Position numbers and translations under genes: made by a program | Shown here: piece after piece, positions 52,611 through 61,757 of the stretch | How the letters are laid out: the number at the start of each line of letters is the position of its first letter | Position numbering within the stretch: the stretch's first letter is position 1 | Source of the DNA: Opitutia bacterium | Lineage (GTDB): Bacteria; Verrucomicrobiota; Verrucomicrobiia; Opitutales; Opitutaceae | Reading direction: 5' to 3' | DNA length: 64,000 bases | Assembly: GCA_947475065.1 (NCBI GenBank) | Contig: CANJLB010000002.1 | Span: 1-64,000 of the forward strand | The notes under the pieces: model-generated | Databases searched by the model: none | The model's input: the letters and a program-made list of their open reading frames with translations, nothing else | Told to the model about the DNA's origin: nothing

Positions 52611-52736
52611 TCTTCGCAAAAAATCAACCGACGCCCGAGATCTTTGGGGTGGGACGGCGGCATAGCTACAGAGGGCAGATGATGCAAAATGAGTGTCGGT
52701 CAAAAAACTCATGTTTTTTTCGCAAAGTCTCATGGG
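52611..52736. promoter_or_regulatory. Duplicated two-part regulatory cassette, copy 2
   Basis: Box A (52611-52630) is identical over 20 bases to copy 1. Box B (52698-52736) matches at about 35 of 39 positions. The starts are 87 bases apart (86 in copy 1). The intervening sequence is not conserved. The ThuA/PVC gene starts 52 bases further on. Confidence 0.75.
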
Positions 52737-52788
52737 CTCCGCCGCCGCCGTCTGGTAGAGTCCCACCTCCCCCCAACCCTTCCCGACC

Positions 52789-55700
52789 ATGAACGCCCTC
52801 CTCCCCACCCTGTGCCGCCGCCTCGTCTTGCGTGTCACCTTGTTCGCCGCGACCGCCCTCGCCCTCTCAGCCGCGCCGCTGAAGGTGCTCTATCTCGGGG
52901 ATGTGACCCCCACTTCTCACCAGTCGGCCGCGCGACTGAAGGAGCTCGCGCCGGCGATGCTCGCGCGCGGCATCCAGCTCGTCTACACCGACGATGCCGC
53001 CTGGGCGCTCCAGCTCGACGTGCTCAAGCGCTACGACGCGTTCATGCTTTACGGCAACATCAGCACCATCACTCCCGCGCAGGAGAAGGCGCTGCTGGAC
53101 TACGTCAACGAAGGCGGTGGCTTTGTCCCGGTTCATTCGGCCTCGGCGTGCTTCGGCAACTCACCCCGCTTCATCGCGCTCGTCGGCGGCAAGTTCCAGA
53201 GCCACGCCCCCATCAATGCCTTTACGACCACGATCGTCGCCCCGGATCATCCGATCATGAAAGGTTTTGCCGGCGTGGTTACCACTGGCGACGAGCCCTA
53301 CGTCCACAGCCAGCACAACCCGCAGAACCGCACGGTGCTCGAGCTGCGCGACAACGAGCCCTACACTTGGATTCGCACCGAGGGCAAGGGCCGCGTCTTC
53401 TACACCGCCTGGGGCCACGATGAGCGCACTTGGGCGAACCCCGGCTTCCAGGATCTGATGGCGCGCGGCATCCGCTACGCCGCTGCCCTCGCGCCGGTGG
53501 AGGCCGCCCCGGCGGCGAAGCCTGCGGGCGTGGCGGTGTTTGAATACGAGGACAGCACCGACACCAAACGGGTGCCCAATTACAGCAACCAAGCCGGCTC
53601 GGCCAGCGGCGGGGCCAACCCTTGGCCGCTCATCCAGAAGCCGCTCCCCCCCGAGCAGTCCATGCAACACATCATAGTCCCAGGCGGTTTCGAGCTGCAG
53701 CTTTTCGCCTCCGAACCCGACATCAAGAAGCCCATCGCCATGGCGTGGGACGAGCGCGGCCGCCTCTGGATTGTCGAAACCGTGGATTATCCCAGCAACC
53801 TGCTACCTCCCGGTGAGCGCGGCAACGACCGCATCGTCATCTGCGAGGACACCAACGGCGACGGCAAGGCCGACAAGTTCTCCGTCTTTGCCGACGGGCT
53901 CAACCTCCCCACCAGCCTCACCTTCGCCAACGGGGGCATCATCGTCCACCAGTCGCCCCAGACGCTCTTCCTGAAGGACACCGACGGCGACGGCAAGGCC
54001 GATGTCAGCCAGGTGCTCCTCACGGGCTGGGGCCGCAACGACACCCATGCCGTCGCGAGCAACCTCCAATACGGCCCGGACAACTGGATCTGGGGCACGG
54101 TCGGCTACTCCAATTTCAACGGCACCGTGGGCGGCCAGAACGTCCAGCTCGGGCAGGGCATCTACCGCTTCAAGGCCGACGGCTCCGCCATGGAGCAGGT
54201 TCGCCGCATGAATAACAACACCTGGGGCCTCGGCTTCAACGAGGCCGGCATCCCCTTCGCCTCGACCGCCAACGGCAATCCAAGCAACTATATGCCCATC
54301 GCCGCGCGCTACTACCAGCCGGCCGGCCTGACCGCCGCCCAGCTTGGCCCCATCGCCGACTCCTCCCGCTTCCTGCCCGTCACGCCCAAGGTTCGCGAGG
54401 TGGACAACTTCAACGCCTACACCGCCGCTGCCGGCCATGCCGTCTACACCGCCCGCTCATACCCCAAGGAATACTGGAACCGCATCGCCTTCGTCACCGA
54501 ACCGACCGGCCACCTCGTCGGCCAGTTTAACCTCACGCCCAACGGGGCCGATTTCAGCTCGCACAACCCGATGAATCTCTTTGTCAGCGATGACGAATAT
54601 AGCGCGCCCATCATGGCCGAGGTCGGCCCCGACGGTTCCGTGTGGGTGATTGACTGGTATAACTACATCATCCAGCACAACCCCACGCCGGCCGGTTACC
54701 AGAATGGCCCCGGCGGCGCCTATGTGAATCCGCTGCGCGACAAGCAGCACGGCCGCATCTACCGCGTCGTCTGGAAGGCCGGCAAACCCTCCCAGCAACA
54801 GGACCTGAGCAAGGCCACGCCCGCCCAGCTCGTCGCCACGCTCCGCAACGACAACCTCCTCTGGCGCCGCCACGCCCAGCGCCTCCTCGTCGAGCGCGGC
54901 AACCGCGATGTCGTCGCCGGCCTCGTCGGCCTCATCAAGGACACATCGATGGACGAGATCGGCCTCAACGTCGGCGCGATCCACGCGATCTGGACCCTCC
55001 AGGGCCTCAACGCCCTCGACTCCGACGCCGCCGCGCGCGACGCCGTCGCCGCCGCGCTCAAGCACCCGTCCGCCGGCGTCCGCCGCAACGCTGTCGCCGC
55101 GCTCCCGCACACCGCCGCTGGCGCCAACGCTCTCGCCGCCGCTGACCTCCTGCGCGACAGCGACGCCCAGGTCCGCCTCGCCGCGATGCTTGCGCTCGCG
55201 GACACGCCCAACCTGCCCGAGGCCGGCAAGGCGCTCCACGATGGGCTCACCGGCACCCCGCTCGCGCTCGACCGCTGGTCCGCCGACGCCGCCAAGATGG
55301 CCGGCAACGCGCAGGCCGCCAGCTTCATGCTGGCCGTCACCCCGCAGGAGATGGGAAATTTTCTGGCCGCACAGACGCAGTCGGAGCGCGTGCTCCTCTC
55401 CAGCACCGCGCTGGCCGGGGGCGCCGGCCTGCCGCAAAATTGGTCGCTTGTGCAGACCGCCGGGCAAGTCGAGGCCGCCCGCGCCAGCGGCGCGCACAAC
55501 GGCGCCTACAGCCTGCGCGTCGTGCTCTCGGGCGACGGCGCCTCCGGCGGCGCGGGCACCAAGGTCAAGGTCAAGCGTAACTTCCGCTACGAGCTCACCG
55601 CCTGGGTGAAGACCGAGGGACTGCCGGCCGCCCCGGCAGCTCCTGCTGGCCGTGGCAATCGCGGCGGCAACCGGGGTGGCGCCGCAGCACCTGCGGCCGT

Positions 55701-56589
55701 TCCCGCCGCTCCCGCAACCGCCGTCGCCACTGCTGCCGCCACTCCTCCCGCGCCCGCCGCCACTCCTCCGGCCGGCGGCAACCGCGGCAACCGCGGCGGT
55801 GCCGGCGCTCCCGCCACCGGCGCGACGCTCGCGTTGATCCTCCCGCCCGACACCGGCCGTGGCGGTCGCCGTGGCGGCGGCGGCGCTCCTCCGGCCGGCG
55901 GCGCGCGCGGCGGCGGCGGCCCTGCCGCCGTCACCACCGTGTATGCCACCTCCGACTGGACCCAGATTCGCGTGCCCGTGACCACGGGCGCCAACGCCGA
56001 CGAGGTCACCATCCTCTGCTCCGTGGCGCTCGGCACCCCCGCCGCCACCACCGGCTCCGCTTGGTTCGACGAGGTCACGCTCCGCGAGGTCGGCCCGGCC
56101 GACGACAGCGTGGCCGACGCGTTCGCCACCGTGATGAACCTGGCCGCCCTCCGCACCGGCCTCATCATGGCCAAGCCGGCCCCCGCCCCGGCCGCGCCTG
56201 CCGGCCCGGCGGCGTTCACGTTCGAGGTCGGCACCGTACCCAGCCAGATGAAGTTCGACAAGACCGAGCTCACGGTGAAGGCCGGCCAGACCGTCCGCAT
56301 CGTTTTCAAAAACAACGACCTCATGCAGCACAATCTCGTGCTGATCCGCGCCGGCACGCTTGAGGCCGTCGGCGCCGCCGCCGACAAGCTCGTGACCAGC
56401 CCGCTGGGCTTCGCGCGCGGCTTCGTCCCCGAGACGGCGGACGTGCTCGCGAACTCCTCGCTGCTCAACCCGGGCGAGACCGCGGATGTCACCTTCACCG
56501 CGCCGACGACACCCGGACGCTATACCTACATCTGCACCTTCCCCGGCCACTGGCGGCTCATGCAGGGCACGCTCGTCGTGACTCCATAG
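52789..56589 (+). CDS. ThuA/PVC-type dehydrogenase/HEAT protein with azurin-like C-terminus
   Basis: A 1266-residue exported multidomain protein. Signal peptide to about residue 30; ThuA-like domain about 30-235 (LYLGDVTPTSHQSA, GGGFVPVHSASACFG); PVC-type membrane-bound dehydrogenase propeller about 295-665 (PIAMAWDERGRLWIVE, ICEDTNGDGKAD); HEAT-like repeats about 670-860; then a beta-sandwich interrupted by a Gly/Arg/Ala/Pro tract (about 947-1046); and a cupredoxin about 1140-1266. The copper ligands follow azurin spacing: H1181, C1249, H1254, M1258 (CTFPGHWRLM). The natural substrate is unknown. It starts 52 bases after cassette copy 2. Confidence 0.88.
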   Translation: MNALLPTLCRRLVLRVTLFAATALALSAAPLKVLYLGDVTPTSHQSAARLKELAPAMLARGIQLVYTDDAAWALQLDVLKRYDAFMLYGNISTITPAQEKALLDYVNEGGGFVPVHSASACFGNSPRFIALVGGKFQSHAPINAFTTTIVAPDHPIMKGFAGVVTTGDEPYVHSQHNPQNRTVLELRDNEPYTWIRTEGKGRVFYTAWGHDERTWANPGFQDLMARGIRYAAALAPVEAAPAAKPAGVAVFEYEDSTDTKRVPNYSNQAGSASGGANPWPLIQKPLPPEQSMQHIIVPGGFELQLFASEPDIKKPIAMAWDERGRLWIVETVDYPSNLLPPGERGNDRIVICEDTNGDGKADKFSVFADGLNLPTSLTFANGGIIVHQSPQTLFLKDTDGDGKADVSQVLLTGWGRNDTHAVASNLQYGPDNWIWGTVGYSNFNGTVGGQNVQLGQGIYRFKADGSAMEQVRRMNNNTWGLGFNEAGIPFASTANGNPSNYMPIAARYYQPAGLTAAQLGPIADSSRFLPVTPKVREVDNFNAYTAAAGHAVYTARSYPKEYWNRIAFVTEPTGHLVGQFNLTPNGADFSSHNPMNLFVSDDEYSAPIMAEVGPDGSVWVIDWYNYIIQHNPTPAGYQNGPGGAYVNPLRDKQHGRIYRVVWKAGKPSQQQDLSKATPAQLVATLRNDNLLWRRHAQRLLVERGNRDVVAGLVGLIKDTSMDEIGLNVGAIHAIWTLQGLNALDSDAAARDAVAAALKHPSAGVRRNAVAALPHTAAGANALAAADLLRDSDAQVRLAAMLALADTPNLPEAGKALHDGLTGTPLALDRWSADAAKMAGNAQAASFMLAVTPQEMGNFLAAQTQSERVLLSSTALAGGAGLPQNWSLVQTAGQVEAARASGAHNGAYSLRVVLSGDGASGGAGTKVKVKRNFRYELTAWVKTEGLPAAPAAPAGRGNRGGNRGGAAAPAAVPAAPATAVATAAATPPAPAATPPAGGNRGNRGGAGAPATGATLALILPPDTGRGGRRGGGGAPPAGGARGGGGPAAVTTVYATSDWTQIRVPVTTGANADEVTILCSVALGTPAATTGSAWFDEVTLREVGPADDSVADAFATVMNLAALRTGLIMAKPAPAPAAPAGPAAFTFEVGTVPSQMKFDKTELTVKAGQTVRIVFKNNDLMQHNLVLIRAGTLEAVGAAADKLVTSPLGFARGFVPETADVLANSSLLNPGETADVTFTAPTTPGRYTYICTFPGHWRLMQGTLVVTP

Positions 56590-56597
56590 CCCTCCTA

Positions 56598-56657
56598 AAG
56601 GTCGGGCTTTACGCCCGATCCACCACCGTAATCCTGTCGGGCCTAAAGCCCGACCTA
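56598..56657. repeat. Palindromic element between genes
   Basis: AGGTCGGGCTTTACGCCCGA and a near-exact complement (19 of 21 positions) are separated by about 18 bases. It lies 9 bases after the ThuA/PVC stop and may serve as a terminator or processing site. Confidence 0.75.
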
Positions 56658-56675
56658 CCGCTTCACGCTCCCACC

Positions 56676-57800
56676 ATGCCCAAGAAAATCAACCTCGCCA
56701 TCGTCGGCCTCGGCTTCGGCGCCGAGTTCATCCCGATCTTTCAGGCGCACCCCGACGCCAATCTCGTCGCCGTCTGCCAGCGCGACCCGAAAAAGCTGAA
56801 GGCCATCCAGGACGCGTTCGGCATCCCGAAGGGCTACACCGACTACGACGAGCTGCTGCGCGACCCGGAGATTGACGCCGTCCACATCAACACCCCTATC
56901 CCCGACCACGCGTCGCAGTCCATCAAGGCTCTCCAGGCCGGCAAGCACGTCGCCTGCACCGTCCCGATGGCCACCTCCATCGCCGACTGCAAAAAGATTG
57001 TCGAGCTCACCAAAAAAACCGGCCTCAAATACATGATGATGGAGACGGTCGTCTATGCCCGCGAATACCTCCACATCAAGGAACTCTACGACCGGGGCGA
57101 GCTGGGCAAAATCCAGTTCCTCCAGGCAAGCCACCAGCAGGACATGGACGGCTGGCCCAACTACTGGCCCGGCCTTCCTCCGATGTGGTATGCCACGCAC
57201 TGCGTCGGCCCGATGCTCGCGCTCACCGGCGCCTCCGCCGAATATGTCTCCTGTTTCGGCTCCGGCACCATCCGCAAGGAGCTGATCAAGCACTACGGCT
57301 CGCCCTTCGCCGTCGAGACCGCGCACATCAAGTTCAAGGACTCGGACCTCACCGCGCGCATCATCCGCTCGCTCTTCGACGTCGCCCGTCAATACCGCGA
57401 GAGCATTGACGTCTATGGCTCGAAAAAATCCTTTGAGTGGACACTCATCGAGCACGAGGAGCACGTCCTCCACACCGCGAAGCTCGCCGAGCCGAAAATC
57501 CCGAAAAAGATCACGGTGCCCGACTTCGCGAAGCGCCTGCCGAAAGGGATTCAGCGGTTCACGACCCAGGGCGTCTATGATCTCGGGAAAAAGACGCATC
57601 TCAGCTTCACGCAAGGCGCCGGCCACGGCGGCTCGCACCCGCACCTCGCGCACGAGTTCCTCCGCGCGCTCGTCGAGGACCGCGACCCGATGCCCAACGC
57701 AGTGCAGTCCGCCAACTGGACATGCGTCGGACTCTGCGCCCACGCGTCCGCCCTCGCGGGCGGCAAGATCGTGAGGCTCCCGGCGTTTACACAGAGCTGA
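56676..57800 (+). CDS. Gfo/Idh/MocA-family oxidoreductase lacking the EKP lysine
   Basis: A 374-residue cytoplasmic NAD(P)-binding protein. The Rossmann motif is AIVGLGFGAEF (residues 8-18). The substrate domain includes METVVYAREYLHIKEL and a His-rich GAGHGGSHPHLAHEF. The catalytic EKP motif is replaced by ACTVPMATS, putting Val96 where Lys is expected. It may use a different catalytic residue or be a non-canonical isomerase/dehydratase of the superfamily. In the locus it could process an oxidised sugar. Followed by a strong terminator. Confidence 0.88.
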   Translation: MPKKINLAIVGLGFGAEFIPIFQAHPDANLVAVCQRDPKKLKAIQDAFGIPKGYTDYDELLRDPEIDAVHINTPIPDHASQSIKALQAGKHVACTVPMATSIADCKKIVELTKKTGLKYMMMETVVYAREYLHIKELYDRGELGKIQFLQASHQQDMDGWPNYWPGLPPMWYATHCVGPMLALTGASAEYVSCFGSGTIRKELIKHYGSPFAVETAHIKFKDSDLTARIIRSLFDVARQYRESIDVYGSKKSFEWTLIEHEEHVLHTAKLAEPKIPKKITVPDFAKRLPKGIQRFTTQGVYDLGKKTHLSFTQGAGHGGSHPHLAHEFLRALVEDRDPMPNAVQSANWTCVGLCAHASALAGGKIVRLPAFTQS

Positions 57801-57819
57801 ACGCTGCCGCCCGTTTTCC

Positions 57820-57862
57820 GGCGGCGGGCGGTCTCGCGCGCGAGACCGCCCGCCGCCTTTTT
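57820..57862 (+). terminator. Strong Rho-independent terminator
   Basis: A perfect 38-base palindrome (GGCGGCGGGCGGTCTCGCG and its complement) is followed by TTTTT. It starts 20 bases after the Gfo/Idh stop. Confidence 0.93.
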
Positions 57863-57954
57863 CCAGAAATGTTTCGTTGACGGCTGCCCCGCTCCTCTCT
57901 CATTTCATAGCGTCGGCTTTTCCCCTATAAACCCCAGCCAAAAAACCTATCATC

Positions 57955-59565
57955 ATGAGCAACCAAACTGACGCGGGCGTCGTCCCCAACGCCCATCGCC
58001 TTCTCTGCGCCGGATTCATGGCCATCCTCGCCACTGGTGTCGGCTTCGCCATCCGTGGCGGCGTCCTCGACAACTGGGGCACCGAGTTCGGTTTCAACGC
58101 GGGGCAGCTCGGTGCCATCGGCATGATGGGCCTCACCGGCTTCTGTTTCGGCGTCATCATCGGCGGCGTGATCGCCGACAAGATCGGCTACGGCAAGCTG
58201 GTCATCGCGGCCTTTGCGCTGCACCTGCTTTCGGCCGCTGTCACCCTGAGCGCCAGCGGAGCCAGTGCCTTTAAGACACTCTATTGGGGCACCTTCATTT
58301 TTGCCATCGGCAACGGCACCCTGGAGGCCGTCGCCAATCCGCTCGTCGCGACCCTGTTTCCGAAAAACCGCACCCACTACCTAAATATTCTGCATGCCGC
58401 CTGGCCCGCCGGCCTTGCGCTCGGCTCGATCATTGGCTGGGTGCTGGACGACAAGATGCACGTCAGCTGGCAGATCCAGGTGGCCATCTTCCTCGTGCCC
58501 ACGGTGCTCTACGGCCTCATGTTCCTCGGCCAGAAGGCCCCGAAGTCGGAGGCCTCCGAAAAGGGCATTGCCATCGGGGACATGCTCAAGGATGTCGGCA
58601 TCCTCGGCGCCCTGGTCATTTGCTATCTGCTCTCGGTGTTTTTCTCGGCCGCGGTCGGCCTGCCGGCGTCCGTCGCGTATGGCATCTCCGGTGTGCTGCT
58701 GCTCGCCGTCGCGGTCATCACCAAGTTCTCCCTTGGCTCGTTCCTGCTTTTCGTGCTGTTCGTCACCCACGCGATGGTCGGCACCGTCGAGCTCGGCACC
58801 GACGGCTGGATCCAGAACATCACGGGCAACCTCTTCAGCTCGGAGGAAGGCAAGTGGCTCTTCATCTTCACCTCGGCGATCATGTTCGGCCTCCGCTTCT
58901 GCGCCCACTGGATTGAAAAGACCCTCAAGCTCTCGCCCGTCGGCCTGCTGACGATCTGCGCGATCCTCGCGTGCGTCGGGCTGAACCTGACCAGCCACAT
59001 CAACTCCTTCGGCATCGCGCTGCTCGCGCTCGGCGTCTATGCGCTGGGCAAGACCTTCTTCTGGCCGACCATGCTGGCCGTCGCCGCCGACCGCTTCCCC
59101 CGCACGGGTGCGATCGCCATCTCTATCATGGGTGGCATCGGCATGATGGCCGGCGGCCTCCTCGGCGGCTCAGGCCTCGGATATGCCAAGGACCGTTTCG
59201 CCGGCGAGGAGCTGAACAAGGCCAACCCCGCCGCCTACGCCGAATACAAGTCGGCCACGCCCAGCAAATTCCTCTTCCTCTCGGAGGCCACCGGCTTGGA
59301 CGGCAAGAAATTCGGCGCCGTGAGCGAAAAGTTCGCCAAAGCCCGCGAGGAGGCCAAGGGCGACACCGCCGCCGCCTACGCCAAGCTCACTCCGGTGGAA
59401 AAGGCCGTGCACGAGGCCAGCATCGAGGGCGACCGCCACACTCTGCGCGCCGACTCGTTCATCCCGGCCACCATGGCTGTCATCTACATCCTGATGCTGA
59501 TTTATTTCAAATCCATCGGCGGCTACAAGACCGTGAACATCGGGGAAGCTCCGGCCAAAGCCTGA
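57955..59565 (+). CDS. MFS transporter of the xylan locus
   Basis: A 536-residue inner-membrane carrier. About 12 helices; the helix 2-3 loop reads [49 protein letters not shown] resembles FucP/NagP-like sugar permeases. A large hydrophilic loop (about residues 415-500, lysine/glutamate-rich) precedes the last helix. A xylo-oligosaccharide, xylose or uronate substrate is inferred from context. It has its own promoter region after the upstream terminator and is followed by the GH43 gene. Confidence 0.87.
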   Translation: MSNQTDAGVVPNAHRLLCAGFMAILATGVGFAIRGGVLDNWGTEFGFNAGQLGAIGMMGLTGFCFGVIIGGVIADKIGYGKLVIAAFALHLLSAAVTLSASGASAFKTLYWGTFIFAIGNGTLEAVANPLVATLFPKNRTHYLNILHAAWPAGLALGSIIGWVLDDKMHVSWQIQVAIFLVPTVLYGLMFLGQKAPKSEASEKGIAIGDMLKDVGILGALVICYLLSVFFSAAVGLPASVAYGISGVLLLAVAVITKFSLGSFLLFVLFVTHAMVGTVELGTDGWIQNITGNLFSSEEGKWLFIFTSAIMFGLRFCAHWIEKTLKLSPVGLLTICAILACVGLNLTSHINSFGIALLALGVYALGKTFFWPTMLAVAADRFPRTGAIAISIMGGIGMMAGGLLGGSGLGYAKDRFAGEELNKANPAAYAEYKSATPSKFLFLSEATGLDGKKFGAVSEKFAKAREEAKGDTAAAYAKLTPVEKAVHEASIEGDRHTLRADSFIPATMAVIYILMLIYFKSIGGYKTVNIGEAPAKA

Positions 59566-59696
59566 GCCGGCCTCCACTTGCCAGCCCGCTCCCGATTCTC
59601 GCCGGGCCGGGATTGTGACGCGGGAACTCGGCCCCCGAGCGAAACCCGACGCGGAGGCGTTCGACCTGACCGCCTCCGCGCTCGGCGCGTTTTTCC

Positions 59697-61460
59697 ATGA
59701 GCCATCAAAAAAATCCCCTCCGGCTGGCGGCGCTCGCCGCCGGCCTGTTTCTCCTCGGCGGCTGTGCGCACGGCCCGCACGGCATGATGTCTTCCTCGCG
59801 CCCAGCGACGTGGGCCAACCCCGTGGACCTGCCCTACCGGTTCCGTATCGCCAAGCAGCGGCCCGCCAACGTCCAAAACTGGCGCGAAGCGGCCGACCCC
59901 ATCATGGTCTTTTTCCAGGGCGAATACTGGCTGTTCGCCTCGAAGTCCGGAGGCTACTGGCACACGCGCGACCTGCGCGACTGGCAGTTCGTCACGCCCA
60001 CCGGCCTGCCAATCGAGGACTATGCGCCGGCCGTCGCGGTGATTGACGGCAAGCTCCACTGGACCGCCATCGCCGAGGGCGGCCGCCCGCAGCAGCTTTT
60101 CCGCACCGACGATCCGGCCAAGGGCGTGTGGGCTCCGGTCGCCACGCTCAGGCAGCAGGGCAACTACGGCGATCCGGCGCTGTTCGTGGACGACGACGGC
60201 CGCGTGTTCATGTATTTCGGCCTGTCGAACAGCGCGAAATTCAGCGTCACCGAGCTCGACCCGAAGAACGGCTACGCCCCGCTCCGCACCGAGACGATGC
60301 CCGCCAGCCGCGCCCCCGCCGACCGCGGCTGGGAAAACCAGGGCGACAACAACGAGCGCACGACCGCGCCGTGGCTCGAGGGTGCCTGGGCAAACAAGCA
60401 CAACGGCAAATATTACGTCCAATACGCCGGCCCCGGCACCGAGTTCAAAACCTACGCCGACGGCGTGCTCGTTGGCGACGGCCCGATGGGGCCGTTCAGC
60501 TACGCGCCCTACAGCCCGTTTTCTTTCAAACCCACCGGCTTCATCGCCGGCGCGGGCCACGGCAACACCTTTGCCGGGGCCGACGGCAAATGGTGGCACA
60601 TCGCCACGATGACGATCTCGATCCGCGACATCTTCGAGCGGCGACTCGGATTGTTCCCCACCCGCTTCGAGGCTGACGGCCAGCTCGTGACCGACACCTA
60701 TCTCTCCGACTACCCCCGCTTCCTCGACGGCGAGCGCGGCCTCGTGGGCTGGATGCTGCTCTCCTACGACAAGCCCGTGACCGCCTCCTCCACCCTCGAC
60801 GGCCACGAGCCGGGCAAGGCCGCGGACGAGGACATCCGCACCTGGTGGTCGGCCAAGACCGGCGACGCCGGCGAATGGCTGCAAATTGACCTCGGCGGCA
60901 TGAAGCACATCGAGGCTGTGCAGGTGAGTTTCGGCGACGAGGGCGTAACGACCTTCGCGCCCATGACCGACACGAAATACGGCTATGTGCTCGAGGCTTC
61001 CGACGACGCGAAAACGTGGCATGCCGTCGTGGACCGCCGCACGGCGATGCGCGACGCCGTCAACGACTACATCCAGCTCGACGAACCCCTGATGGCGAGG
61101 CACGTCCGCATCACCAACACCCACACGCCCGCCGGAGGAAAATTCTCACTGAGCGGCCTGCGCGTGTTCGGGCACGGCATGGGCGTGTTTCCCGGCCAGG
61201 TCGCCAGCGTGAAGGCTACGCGCGACGCCGCCGACGCCCGCCGCGCGCTCGTCGAGTGGCCCGCAGCCACCGGCGCGGATTTTTATGTCGTCCGCTACGG
61301 CATCGCGCCCGACAAGCTGTTCGGCAGCTATCAGGTCTATAAAGCCACGCAGCTCGACCTCCGCAGCCTCAACCGCGGCACACCCTACTGGTTCGCCGTG
61401 GACGCGGTGAACGAGAACGGTATCCGCATCGGCACCGCGATGGCAAACGTCGCGCCGTGA
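59697..61460 (+). CDS. GH43-family lipoprotein with discoidin and FN3-like domains
   Basis: A 587-residue outer-surface or periplasmic enzyme. Lipobox LLGGC (Cys23) gives lipid anchoring. The five-bladed GH43 propeller (about residues 40-350) shows the base Asp67 in EAADPIMVFFQGEYW, NYGDPALFVDDDG and a glutamate in TAPWLEGAW. A F5/8-type-C/CBM32 domain follows (about 360-490) and a fibronectin-III-like domain (about 495-587). GH43 members are arabinofuranosidases or xylosidases, so side-chain or oligo-xylan hydrolysis is likely. The ATG at 59697 is used. Confidence 0.9.
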   Translation: MSHQKNPLRLAALAAGLFLLGGCAHGPHGMMSSSRPATWANPVDLPYRFRIAKQRPANVQNWREAADPIMVFFQGEYWLFASKSGGYWHTRDLRDWQFVTPTGLPIEDYAPAVAVIDGKLHWTAIAEGGRPQQLFRTDDPAKGVWAPVATLRQQGNYGDPALFVDDDGRVFMYFGLSNSAKFSVTELDPKNGYAPLRTETMPASRAPADRGWENQGDNNERTTAPWLEGAWANKHNGKYYVQYAGPGTEFKTYADGVLVGDGPMGPFSYAPYSPFSFKPTGFIAGAGHGNTFAGADGKWWHIATMTISIRDIFERRLGLFPTRFEADGQLVTDTYLSDYPRFLDGERGLVGWMLLSYDKPVTASSTLDGHEPGKAADEDIRTWWSAKTGDAGEWLQIDLGGMKHIEAVQVSFGDEGVTTFAPMTDTKYGYVLEASDDAKTWHAVVDRRTAMRDAVNDYIQLDEPLMARHVRITNTHTPAGGKFSLSGLRVFGHGMGVFPGQVASVKATRDAADARRALVEWPAATGADFYVVRYGIAPDKLFGSYQVYKATQLDLRSLNRGTPYWFAVDAVNENGIRIGTAMANVAP

Positions 61461-61487
61461 GTCCGCGCTCCGTTCTCCGGCACCCAC

Positions 61488-61696
61488 TCACCGGCCCGGC
61501 GCGTGGAAGTAGTGGCTGGCAAACTCGATGAACGTGGGCCAGTTCGGTGTGTCAACGTGGCCTTGGTCGTGCTTTTGGAACGCGATGCCGCCGTCAATCA
61601 GCGGCGTGAGCGGGGGCGGCATCTGCGCCTTCACGGTTCAGCCAAGCCTGGCTGTCGTTGAACGGGAAAATGACCTGCACCCCGGCGGACCACCAG
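61488..61696 (-). pseudogene. Esterase-like C-terminal remnant, frameshifted
   Basis: Two minus-strand frames abut: one reads VFVWWSAGVQVIFPFNDSQAWLN, the other PLIDGGIAFQKHDQGHVDTPNWPTFIEFASHYF to a stop. The second resembles the C-terminal His region (KHxxGHxDxPNWPxFxxFA) of alpha/beta-hydrolase esterases found in xylan loci. No start or N-terminal part is present. I infer a decayed acetylxylan- or glucuronoyl-esterase-like gene. Moderate confidence. Confidence 0.5.
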
Positions 61697-61698
61697 AC

Positions 61699-61730
61699 AA
61701 AAACGGGCCGGGCGACACGCGCCCGGCCCG
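61699..61730 (-). terminator. Rho-independent terminator after GH10
   Basis: An 11-bp perfect GC stem (CGGGCCGGGCG and its complement, 5-base loop) is followed on the minus strand by a U-rich tail. It starts 28 bases after the xylanase stop. Confidence 0.9.
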
Positions 61731-61757
61731 GAAGAGGCAGGAGAATTGGGCGAAGCC

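Noticed and set aside
54457-56550. 697-codon minus-strand frame
   Set aside because: Shadow of the ThuA/PVC gene; Gly/Arg-rich with no domain pattern.
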